Source: Gracilaria domingensis (taxonomy: Eukaryota > Rhodophyta > Florideophyceae > Gracilariales > Gracilariaceae). From it: a stretch of DNA of 20,046 nucleotides. A program made the position numbers and the translations under genes. Of the stretch, positions 10,267-17,894 are shown in pieces (the stretch's first letter is position 1; every line of letters starts with the position of its first letter). The DNA lies in assembly GCA_022539475.1 (NCBI GenBank), contig VCMS01000534.1, forward strand, positions 1 to 20,046, in the 5' to 3' direction. The notes under the pieces are model-generated. The model did no database searches. It was given only the letters and a program-made list of their open reading frames with translations, and had not been told where the DNA came from.

Positions 10267-10588
10267 TGTTGATCCTACAAGTCCGTGACTACGTGCGTCG
10301 ACATACAGTCTTCTTGTCGATACTCTTCGAACCTTATGGTATCGATTATTAGTCATCGCAACTGCTGGATTAATTGCGTAGCTCACTTAGGCAGTCCAGG
10401 TAGGCTCGGTTCGCCCTTCTAGCCCGATAGGAATCGTAGTCGCAACAGTAAAGCATACTGCAAGAGCAAGCAGTACCTGTGTCGGTTGCTCGGTTCCCTC
10501 CGCTCAGAGCCTCGGACAAGACAGGATAGCTCAGTCGCTCCTGTCCGAGCACAACAACATCTGTGTGTGTGCGACAACATACGCCTGG
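10267..10588. repeat. Diverged direct repeat, copy B
   Basis: This is the second copy of the element at 5018-5325, about 5250 bp downstream in the same orientation and slightly longer. The offset grows from 5250 to 5260 along its length. The 17-nt identical core is at 10367-10383 and the last strong block at 10541-10557. Near the 3' end two stems compete for the same bases: CTCGGACA (10511-10518) with TGTCCGAG (10542-10549), and GACAGGA (10520-10526) with TCCTGTC (10539-10545). The minus-strand frames over it (60 and 76 codons) are not the frame that is open in copy A. Only a short Leu-rich piece looks alike, because the DNA is alike. What the element does is unknown. Confidence 0.85.
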
Positions 10589-12223
10589 AGTGTGTTAAGT
10601 GGTCATCAAGGTTTATCGGAGAAACACTATGAATCGTCAAGAACACCAAAGCAGGTCTTCACTTCAATCGAGCCAGAGATATCGATAGCAATTTGAAAGT
10701 AGCCGTGCGTTGGTTAATCCGAACGCATTCGTTTTATAAACCGTACAGAACTATAGGTGCACACAAAAGCAGTTTGTCCTTATCGCTTTTCACGATCCGG
10801 AACTTGCCAGTATCCCAATGGTCATCCAAGGCGGTGAACACTAGTATTGCAATATCCCTAGCGAGTCAATGGTATTCGTCCCCATCATGGTAAGGATAAA
10901 CGTCTTTGACGCGGTGAACCGAATTAGGAGACGGTAATCAAGTACAGAATCGCCATATTCCGATCCGCTTTTTGGACTAGCACTACGGGTGAGGCCGCAA
11001 GCGGATTGACTGCTCTATGTACGCAGCGCGTTAGATTCATCTTCTCATCTGAGATGCTTTTCTCCTGCTTTGGACCACCCGGGTAGGTGTTGGGAAATGG
11101 GCTAGACTGAAGTAGGTCAATACGGTGTTCCGTGATCCATTGTCCCAAGGGATCATCCCACATGGGTGGAACTCCCTCAACTTTCCTTAGTTTACTTGCG
11201 ATGAGATCAGTACATGAATCACAAATCAACTGTTCCAGTTCCTTGACAGGGTCTGTTTCGTTCCTGTGCACGCTTTACCTCGTGGGTGCAGCGATTGGTA
11301 CTCGTCGCCGGAACCGATGCGTAAAAGCGGTTTCCGCTGAGCCCTCACCACTCCTTAGCACCGGTTATGACCGAGAACATCCGCAACGGGTATCTTGCGG
11401 TACGATGGCAGCAGGGGTGTGGGAGAGTGGTACAAAGGATTTGATTTTACTAACCCACTGTCCGGGCTTGCCTAAAGTTTGGCGACCAAACCTGAATGGT
11501 TGTCGGGTCCACCGAGATAGTTACTCGTTCGCCAAACGCGATTGCTTTTGATCATACAATGATGGCGAATGAGGTTGGACACAGTAGACCAGACATCTTA
11601 AGTAGTTTATGGTGACCCAAACGGATTGCGCAGGGATTGCGATGGCTGACAGCATGGACTTAGATATACCGGTCGACGGTTGAGACTTCCTGTGGCACAG
11701 AACGGACGTCGCTTGCGTGTAGCTCTCCTTTAGCGGTTTCCTTACTAACGGTATTTCGGGAACTCATCCAGGTAAAAACCGAGCTCGTAGGTCGAATCGC
11801 TCAACAAACGAGCAAAAAGTCCAAACCGACGTATCACTGGCGGCAAGTGCTTTAGCAAACCATAGATCCACTTTACCAACAAGGTTCTAATGTTTACGAT
11901 GATAGGTTGTACCTCCAGAGTCCGCACGGGGTTATTGTTGCATCCGCGATGTCCAAAACCTGGACCATTGACGAATGTTCATACCCGGCGGGTGGCACCA
12001 ATCAAGTGAAGCAGGTTGGTGCAGTCCTGTATCCTCAACACAGACAACTGTCCGAACCATGAACTGGTAGAGAACCCAAGATCGGCATAAACCTTTGTAG
12101 TTTTCTCTTGGCTATCAACAAGAACTCTTTCCGGAATACGGAGATACGGACCGTATCTGCACGGACGACGTAGAACGAAGGTGTTCTGAGCTCACGTCAG
12201 TTGTAGCCGCACATGAAAGGATT

Positions 12224-12730
12224 CTAACGCTGGGACGATAGCTGACGGCATCTCGGGGCGCTAACTCGGCTCGGAAGGCGCCCTCCCGTAGGGAAACCGA
12301 AGTCATTTTTCTGAACGGGCTCACCGAATCGTGCGAACTCCGTTCGGGGGCCTAACTGAACCCATGCTGGGTATCGTCGCTTGAAACCTGGTTCGAAGGC
12401 TGTGCCGGAAACCGGAGGGCTGAGCAAGACGGAACCGGTAATCCCAGTCAGGCTCTGGCCTATCATTAATCTTTCGTGGACAGATTCTTTTCCTTCGGCG
12501 TGAGGGGCGTCGTAATACGCAAATAATTTTTGCCTGTGCGACGGCGGAAATACGCGACTGCGTCGTACGTAACCTGGAAGGTAGCACTGGTACATATTAC
12601 GCGAGGGGCCTTGGTTTGTTCGGCGAGGCGATGCCACTCGACGGTTGTGGCTGTGTCTCCACCGACGGTTCAACGCACGAATTGGTGTACGTAAACGAGC
12701 GAGGCTGCAGGCACCCGACACCTTGGGCAT
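12224..12730 (-). CDS. Hypothetical frame of 168 codons, longest on the minus strand, weak candidate
   Basis: The frame runs from ATG at 12730 to TAG at 12224-12226. The product is basic: the first 60 residues are rich in Arg, and a more mixed part follows. It has no signal peptide, membrane helix or family motif that I recognise. The start codon lies inside an inverted repeat (12722-12741), which in a real gene could hide the start from ribosomes. The only purine-rich stretch upstream (GGAAGAAGA) is too far from the ATG for a normal ribosome binding site. A second minus-strand frame (12321-12587) overlaps it in another phase, so the lack of stops here is not specific to one frame. This length is about what chance gives for the longest frame of the window. 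Confidence 0.17.
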   Translation of the reverse strand: MPKVSGACSLARLRTPIRALNRRWRHSHNRRVASPRRTNQGPSRNMYQCYLPGYVRRSRVFPPSHRQKLFAYYDAPHAEGKESVHERLMIGQSLTGITGSVLLSPPVSGTAFEPGFKRRYPAWVQLGPRTEFARFGEPVQKNDFGFPTGGRLPSRVSAPRCRQLSSQR

Positions 12731-12741
12731 AAATGCCCGAG
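12722..12741 (+). repeat. 8-bp hairpin with one G·U pair
   Basis: CTTGGGCA (12722-12729) pairs with TGCCCGAG (12734-12741) around a TAAA loop, with T12724 opposite G12739. On the plus strand this is a G·U wobble; on the minus strand it becomes a C·A mismatch. The hairpin covers the possible start codon of the minus-strand frame ending at 12730. Confidence 0.4.
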
Positions 12742-13174
12742 TGTCTTCTTCCGTGCTCGGAAATCGGGTTGACGGCAGTCCGTAGATCCGTAAGATCGGG
12801 GTGCTTCCGATGAAGTGGAGTTATCACACACGACAGCGGTTCACGTCGCGAAACCGACATCGATGGTGACGAACTCTCCGCGAGTACGCTTTTCGAGCCG
12901 GCGCTGCCCGGGTTGCGGCTCTGGCGATTACGATCCTCCTTCCGCATGGGCGTAATTACAAACTCTCAGGGTAACGTCATTCGGCGTTTTTCCTTGCGTC
13001 GGCGAGCGACACGACGAATGGTGGGGTCCAAACCAATCAACAAACTGGACACTCCGCTCTTGTGCGAGATATTACACATTTACCACATCGGTGAAACGCT
13101 TTGTTTCAACAAAGACGCGCGTGAATAACACGTTCAGATTCTCACCTTCTGTCTAGTGTCGCCCGAAAACAGCC

Positions 13175-13194
13175 AAAAAAAAAAAAGAAAAAAG
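13175..13194 (+). other. Isolated A-rich tract (A12 G A6 G)
   Basis: Twelve consecutive A residues at 13175-13186 are followed by G, six A and G. It is the longest single-base run in the window and stands alone in sequence of ordinary composition. A plus-strand frame of 71 codons ends at 13128, 46 nt upstream. Possible readings are a retroposed or assembled-in poly(A) tail, a minus-strand T-run of a Pol III or intrinsic terminator, or a chance slippage run. The sequence ahead of it contains no AATAAA-like signal that I can see. Confidence 0.6.
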
Positions 13195-13560
13195 TTTTAG
13201 ATCGCTTAAATCGCGTGGAAGTCCGCGTACGACCGAAGAAGGGACTTCCACGGCTCCGGCAACACTGACTCTCCTTCCGAGTCCTCGAGGTTCCCGAACT
13301 GATTGTACGATTCTTCGCATCCCTGTAGTGAGTACGGGCAGTGCCACATATGCGCGGTGCTTCACTCATCACGAGTATATTCGCTCCTGACGAACTCGCA
13401 GAATCAAGATAAGGATGGTGATCTGTCCCGGAGCTCCTTGTTTCAAGGGTAAAAAATCAAACCTTCGATGTAGTCTTTCACCTTACCGTTCTGCAGGAGC
13501 GATTTCGAATGTAACTCGTCCAACTGATAATAGCGGTACGCAACAGTGGGTGGTGTAGAG

Positions 13561-13603
13561 CGGCCGTCGCGTTTAACTACTTGAGTCCAAGTGGACGGCC
13601 GTC
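13561..13603. repeat. Nested hairpin with repeated CGGCCGTC half-sites
   Basis: CGGCCGTC (13561-13568) pairs perfectly with GACGGCCG (13594-13601). Inside the loop ACTTG (13579-13583) pairs with CAAGT (13588-13592). The right arm is also part of a perfect 10-nt palindrome, GACGGCCGTC (13594-13603), so CGGCCGTC occurs twice in direct orientation 35 bp apart. It can be read either as a two-level RNA hairpin or as a pair of protein-binding half-sites. Confidence 0.5.
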
Positions 13604-13925
13604 TTCACGCGTATCTCATCACTGCCTGAGTTAGACACTCGCGCTTTCGACGTGTCGAACGTGACCTATGACGGTCCAATTCACTATCAGATGAATCGAC
13701 GTAACGTCTTCAGCATCGGCCGCCAGAGTCAGAGCGCGATGAATCCGAGACATAATAGTGAATGCGTTTTGAGTGTGGCGTTCTGCTTCACGAAGAATGG
13801 TCTTCATCCGCAGATTGGATTTCCTTGAGGAACCTGGTGCTTACAGCTTCAGTTCCATACGGATGTATCCCAGCGTTTCCAACGCGAACGAATTCGACGA
13901 TATCGTGCGCAATTCCTCGACAATG

Positions 13926-13985
13926 ACCCGGTAACGTCCGTGACGAAGACGTCGGGTAATCAGGATTTCCAGTAATTGGAATTCC
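13926..13985. repeat. Two adjacent hairpins
   Basis: The first uses ACCCG (13926-13930) with CGGGT (13953-13957) and, after a 3-nt bulge, ACGTC (13934-13938) with GACGT (13948-13952), leaving a 9-nt loop. The second uses GGATTTCCA (13963-13971) with TGGAATTCC (13977-13985), nine positions with a single T-T mismatch and a 5-nt loop. Only five bases separate them. Confidence 0.4.
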
Positions 13986-14226
13986 ACTCCTTCTCAGAAA
14001 CTAGCTCGCTGAGTAAAATCCCACCTGGGCATTATCAACCTGCGTCCTCAACGAGGTAAATCCTGTAGGGTTCACGTGAGCAGCGAAGTGATTAATATCC
14101 AAGCGAGATTCCAACATAGCAACATCGGCTAGCGTAGCAGCGTTAGGGTAACCTATAGGATGTTCTCAAGCGACGGTGAGCAGTAACCCAAATTTTTGCC
14201 TAGGTGGTCCGTACTATGAACACGTT

Positions 14227-14268
14227 CTCGCGGGGGCGAGGGTACGAACCTCAATGAGGTTCGCCTCA
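14227..14268 (+). repeat. Hairpin cluster with two mutually exclusive stems
   Basis: CTCGC and GCGAG (14227-14240) form a 5-bp stem with a GGGG loop. Next, TGAGGTTC (14255-14262) can pair upstream with GAACCTCA (14246-14253), 8 bp with one base between. Alternatively its first five bases can pair downstream as TGAGG-TTCG-CCTCA (14255-14268). The two pairings cannot exist together, the layout of an RNA switch or attenuator. The very tight first stem would have to open its inner pairs in RNA, so the downstream hairpin may be the one that forms. Confidence 0.4.
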
Positions 14269-14331
14269 CATCTGGGATGCGACCGGACGTCGGTGCACGG
14301 GTGGACCGGCAGCTGACGACCGCCGAAACCA

Positions 14332-14348
14332 GCTCGAGAACCTCGAGC
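14332..14348. repeat. Perfect 7-bp inverted repeat with 3-nt loop
   Basis: GCTCGAG (14332-14338), AAC, then CTCGAGC (14342-14348). Each arm contains the palindrome CTCGAG. About ten 7-bp stems with short loops are expected by chance in 20 kb, so its interest comes from lying close to the 14227-14268 cluster. Confidence 0.4.
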
Positions 14349-14580
14349 GGATCGGCAATACGAACCAACGTAAGCAATCTGATCAGATGATCCAGTTAAA
14401 ACTCGACACGAGTTCCGAAATAACAAGAAAACTCAATAAACCTTCTCGGCTAAACCACCACTGTCAGCGGTCAAGTCAAAGTTTTCACCTCCAACAACCT
14501 AAAGAATCCTGATCGTTGTCAGAAAACGGTGATCCGTCACTAATCAATCGATTCCAACGACAGTGACCTAAAACGGTTCA

Positions 14581-14630
14581 GGTCGGGAGACCATCTTTGG
14601 TGGGGCAGACTCGGAATGGAAACCCACCAG
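14581..14630 (+). repeat. Two adjacent stems, one with a GNRA loop
   Basis: GGTC-GGGA-GACC (14581-14592) is a 4-bp stem closed by a GGGA loop, which fits the GNRA tetraloop class. It is followed by TTGGTGGG (14597-14604 counted with the first T as a wobble) pairing with CCCACCAG (14623-14630) across 18 nt. Seven pairs are Watson-Crick and the outermost is T·G on the plus strand. Confidence 0.35.
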
Positions 14631-15070
14631 ACTGGTCCGAAGGCCGCATCCTCGTGAGCAGATGGCAGACCAGTTGACAGAGCTCTCTGTACCTACGGTA
14701 ACTCGTTAAGGCCGAATGGCAAGCTGGCTTATACTACAGAGGTGCTAGGCACTGGTGAGGAATACGGATGAGTCAATTTCAAGAGCGGTGATCGGCAAAC
14801 GCATGAAACCGACCAATGAAGTGTAAGCCCGAGGAAAGCAACAGAAAACACACCAATACAACACCACACGGCGACGGGTAGGATCCTGGGCAATTGTGCC
14901 CGGAGCGGGGCGAGATCTCCAACGGTAATGCACGGGTTCCGTAAACACGGCAAAACTCTATACAGAGTCGGACACTTCGTAAGAACTATACCTCTCGGTC
15001 GAAACCCAGGTCGAACATCAACAACAGGAGTTCCTGCAAAGGTAGAGAGGGTAGGCCGACCGTAACACAG

Positions 15071-15104
15071 ACGTGGCTATACTTCGCGAGAGTGATAACC
15101 ACGT
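15071..15104. repeat. Long imperfect hairpin, 12 pairs in 34 nt
   Basis: ACGTGG (15071-15076) pairs with CCACGT (15099-15104). After a C/A mismatch TAT (15078-15080) pairs with ATA (15095-15097). After one bulged G, ACT (15081-15083) pairs with AGT (15091-15093), leaving a 7-nt loop. It is compact enough to form locally in RNA. Confidence 0.4.
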
Positions 15105-15547
15105 AGTCAGGCGGCTTGCGTGACCAGACCATCAACCGTTAGAGTCCACTCAGGAGAGCGCTATCGACCAAGACGTTTCATTAGAATGCCTCGGTTGACC
15201 TTTACATAAGGTGCCGCGACGACGAGTCGACTCACCAAGTAGGTCTAACCTAACTATGTACATCGTGGTGCAGCCCGCGCAGGGGTCGCTACACGTGGCA
15301 GCCCAGTGGTCAGGCCACCGTCAGGTGACTACCTAGTGTCCCGTAGATATGCACACATCGCGTGTTGTAGTACAAACAGCGTCCACCTAGCGTATTGGAA
15401 CAGCAATGGCAAACCCTGAGTTACAGTGTAACTGTGGGGCAGCCATGCCAAAGTAACGCCAAAATTTGGGCTCCTACTCAAACTCTAGAGTGCACCTCAA
15501 GTAAATCACCCCGCTGATAATAGTGAGGGCGCAATCATCTGATCAAC

Positions 15548-15563
15548 CACGCAAGATTGCGTG
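15548..15563. repeat. Perfect 6-7-bp hairpin before the 15576 frame
   Basis: CACGCA (15548-15553) pairs with TGCGTG (15558-15563) around AGAT. No T-run follows, so it is not a typical intrinsic terminator. It lies 12 nt before the TTG that opens the 175-codon frame and near the switch from purine-leaning to pyrimidine-rich composition. Confidence 0.4.
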
Positions 15564-15575
15564 CTCTAACACATA

Positions 15576-16103
15576 TTGGGTACAGTAACGTCCTCCCCTC
15601 AGGGGTTCGACCGCAACCGAACGAATCAGGAAATTGAAGGACAAGCTGATAGGACCGAATTGGTGTCCGGCTTGCCGCTTCTGCCGTCACTTACCCACTC
15701 CCTGCCACTGACGACCGACAAAGCCACACCTTCAAGCAAAGCGGGCACTCTTCTTGTGGCCATGAATGCCGACGTTTATTCTCAAAGCACTTCACTGCGC
15801 TCATTCTTGCGACGAGCTTGGAACTCTGCGCTTAATCCCCTCCAGCATCGGAACGATTGCCTCGCAATTCTTCTGGTTCTGTTTTCAGCATGTCTGTTCG
15901 CTCACAATCTCTTCTCGTTTGCGCGTTGTCTTCAACGCTTGTTCATCCCTACGCTTGTCTTTCTCTTCCACTTCATCGGCGTCCGCGTCTATTCCTCTTT
16001 CTGCGCGCCAGCTTCTGCTCCGTGTTACGTCATTCGCTGGCTGTCAGCATCGATAGAAGCGTTTCGTGGTCAGTGCGTCCTGGGATACCTAACAGAGCGT
16101 TAG
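15576..16103 (+). CDS. Longest open frame (175 codons), probably a composition effect
   Basis: This frame opens with TTG at 15576 and ends at TAG 16101-16103. The first half is polar and the second half (about residues 95-155) is strongly hydrophobic, with Leu, Phe, Ala, Cys and Ser, and could be drawn as two membrane helices. The underlying DNA is C+T-rich, which removes stop codons (all begin with T but need A or G after it) and puts T in second codon positions, giving hydrophobic residues automatically. Two other plus-strand phases are also open over 15766-16129. No ribosome binding site or family motif is seen. I regard it as a product of base composition more likely than as a gene. Confidence 0.12.
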   Translation: MGTVTSSPQGFDRNRTNQEIEGQADRTELVSGLPLLPSLTHSLPLTTDKATPSSKAGTLLVAMNADVYSQSTSLRSFLRRAWNSALNPLQHRNDCLAILLVLFSACLFAHNLFSFARCLQRLFIPTLVFLFHFIGVRVYSSFCAPASAPCYVIRWLSASIEAFRGQCVLGYLTER

Positions 16104-16478
16104 GATCCACTTCCCGGGTTTGGATATGAGCGTTACTCGAGGATCGAATTACCCGTCTCTGGTTTCGCTATAGAACGCGGAAAAACTCTGTAATTCATGC
16201 GAAAAATCCACCCCGGGCTTTCATAAGGTCTTCAAGACTTATAATACGTCTCCTTGTCAGAAATCTGGTCGGCACCGGCCCGCTCAACGCGTGAGTTACT
16301 TCCGCAAGCGTTCAGCTTAGCTTCTCCTTTTTTAGAAATGGCTCGTTCGTTTGAAAGTTTGACTGTCGGGAAGCTTCTCTTGAACGAAAGGTCGTACAAA
16401 ATCGCACTTTAAGCGTCTGCATTCCGTTATCGTCTCCCGTGCGTACAGCAGCACTAGCTAGGTTAAAATTGACAATAT

Positions 16479-16493
16479 TCGTGTCGGACACGA
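16479..16493. repeat. Perfect 7-bp dyad with 1-nt spacer
   Basis: TCGTGTC (16479-16485), G, then GACACGA (16487-16493). A perfect TTGACA hexamer (16469-16474), the bacterial -35 consensus, lies 4 nt upstream, so the dyad falls where the spacer of a promoter would be. No -10-like hexamer is found 16-18 nt after it, so I do not call a promoter. The dyad itself would suit a dimeric DNA-binding protein. Confidence 0.35.
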
Positions 16494-17465
16494 TCGTGCG
16501 ACAGAACTTTCGTCCCTAATGAGTCCTCAATGCTGTCTTGGAACTGCGATAACTGTTATCGCCATGGTTGTAGAAGTGCGGGACGTGTTCGCGTGTCACT
16601 TAATTACCGCGCTCCACAAGATGCGACATAACGTATCGACGCGATATGAATATCTTCGAGCGAGTCGCGTCCAAGAATAACAAATAGAAGGTCGTTGTCT
16701 GGTAATAACCCGGACGTGTGTTTGAATATGCTTAGCTCAAGCAGGATAAAGTGACTTCAATTAGAGCCATTCTCGCACTTTGATCAGCTCATCCGGGAAA
16801 CCAATTTCCGGATTGGTAATCGCGGCGGATTATCCAGAAGGAGAACTCGAAAAGGTTCCTTGAACTGGAGCGTACCAAGTCGGAAATTTCTGTTTGTCCG
16901 CCATAAATTCAATGGAAAATGGAGTGGGCCAACACGACCAGGCCGCGAGACGCCGAATCACGCAAGTAATAAATGTGGATACGCATGATGCTGACTTTGA
17001 CTGGCACGAGACCCATTTTGATGCGATTAGATGGAGAAAACCTACAACGTTTCCGATTCTATATTGTAAGCCTGAGCATCGACATTGCAAATCCGATTTG
17101 GTGATGAAGCAAGCCGCACGCTAGCTTCCAATGCGTTCTAATGAACGGAAAAAAAGTGTCAACATACGTGTTTCATAACGATGCGCGCTAGCTGCGTTCT
17201 CTCGGTTGTAGAGCAAAACCTGCGCTAGGCGCGATGGAGAATCTCACTAGGAGCGATCCTACTCCCTGGATGGGATAGAAATCAGTCGCAGAGTCCTCTC
17301 GTGCTCGAGTCGCCGAGACAAGACCGGGGTGTAAGACCGAGACGTGACTGGATATACCTAAGAGTGGATGCTAAAGAACGGTGTACATTCCAGAGTGAAA
17401 GTGGTGATCCGAACCTGGAAGATGTGAGAGAAAAAGGGGACCTGTGTCAACTGGGGGGGAAGCTC

Positions 17466-17508
17466 CACGGGTGCAACCCACTGAGCGGAAGCTAGGACCC
17501 GTGCAACC
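17466..17508. repeat. Inverted CACGGGT with repeated GTGCAACC
   Basis: CACGGGT (17466-17472) is inverted as ACCCGTG (17497-17503), a 7-bp stem over a 24-nt loop. Overlapping it, the 8-mer GTGCAACC occurs in direct orientation at 17471-17478 and 17501-17508, 30 bp apart. The combination of direct and inverted words in 43 bp is tidy, but each part alone is of chance size. Confidence 0.35.
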
Positions 17509-17876
17509 GCGGAAAGCAGGTCCGTAGCGGAGCGACGCACAAGAGGCGTGCCGAAATATACCCAATACGGGGCGGAAGCAATGACCGTGAACCAGGTGAA
17601 CGGGTGACAACGAACAGTCACGAGTGACAACAAAAACAAATGACACGACAACAAGGGGACGTACAAACGGTAGATATAACAAAGATTCCAGAGATGGCAG
17701 ATGCAAGCTTCTAAGTTGGTACCCGAGGTATAAGTGCCGAAACATCTGGTTACGCTCCAGGGGATGGTAACCTACGTAGCAGCTGCTACTAATATGCCCG
17801 ATCCCTGAACAGGACGCGATTGTCAGTTGTCCATTGTACCGTCGGCTCCAGGAGATTCACCCGAGCATATTCTCGT

Positions 17877-17894
17877 ACTTACTACACTTACTAC
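17877..17894 (+). repeat. Short tandem repeat, two copies of a 9-mer
   Basis: ACTTACTAC occurs twice head to tail (17877-17885 and 17886-17894). This is a simple local duplication with no further copies. Confidence 0.7.

Larger units (their letters stand above)
10589..13174. other. Unassigned stretch, mixed composition
   Basis: No gene is recognised apart from the doubtful minus-strand frame at 12224-12730. Plus-strand frames at 11132-11551 (139 codons) and 12913-13128 (71 codons) and overlapping minus-strand frames at 10924-11271 and 12597-12947 show no motif. Opposite-strand frames overlap heavily, as expected by chance in GC-balanced DNA. One strong hairpin is at 12722-12741. No RNA gene, promoter pair or repeat array was seen. 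Confidence 0.45.
13195..15575. other. Unassigned purine-leaning stretch with many inverted repeats
   Basis: No gene is recognised. From about 13370 to 14150 no frame of 60 codons is present, and the minus-strand frames at 14153-14426 and 14729-14953 have no motif. The plus strand leans to A and G further in (15001-15060 has 21 A, 18 G, 14 C and 7 T). Inverted repeats are frequent and several are nested or mutually exclusive. They are listed separately at 13561-13603, 13926-13985, 14227-14268, 14332-14348, 14581-14630, 15071-15104 and 15548-15563. This is the best place in the window to look for a structured RNA. Confidence 0.5.

Noticed and set aside
11132..11551. 139-codon plus-strand frame
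   Set aside because: It is of chance length, has no motif or ribosome binding site, and is partly overlapped by a 115-codon frame on the other strand.
12388..12410. GGTTCGA word that could be a tRNA T-loop
   Set aside because: No matching acceptor, D or anticodon stems could be built around it.
13142..13372. Minus-strand frames with a poly-Phe run
   Set aside because: The run is the A-rich tract read on the opposite strand. Two overlapping phases are open and neither has a motif.
16223..16245. Bulged hairpin followed by TATAAT, a possible promoter
   Set aside because: There is no -35-like hexamer at a fitting distance, and TATAAT is expected several times by chance.
17371..17745. Hydrophobic minus-strand frame of 124 codons resembling a membrane protein
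   Set aside because: The block is purine-rich on the plus strand, so the minus strand is pyrimidine-rich, which gives Leu, Phe, Val and Ser codons and few stops automatically.
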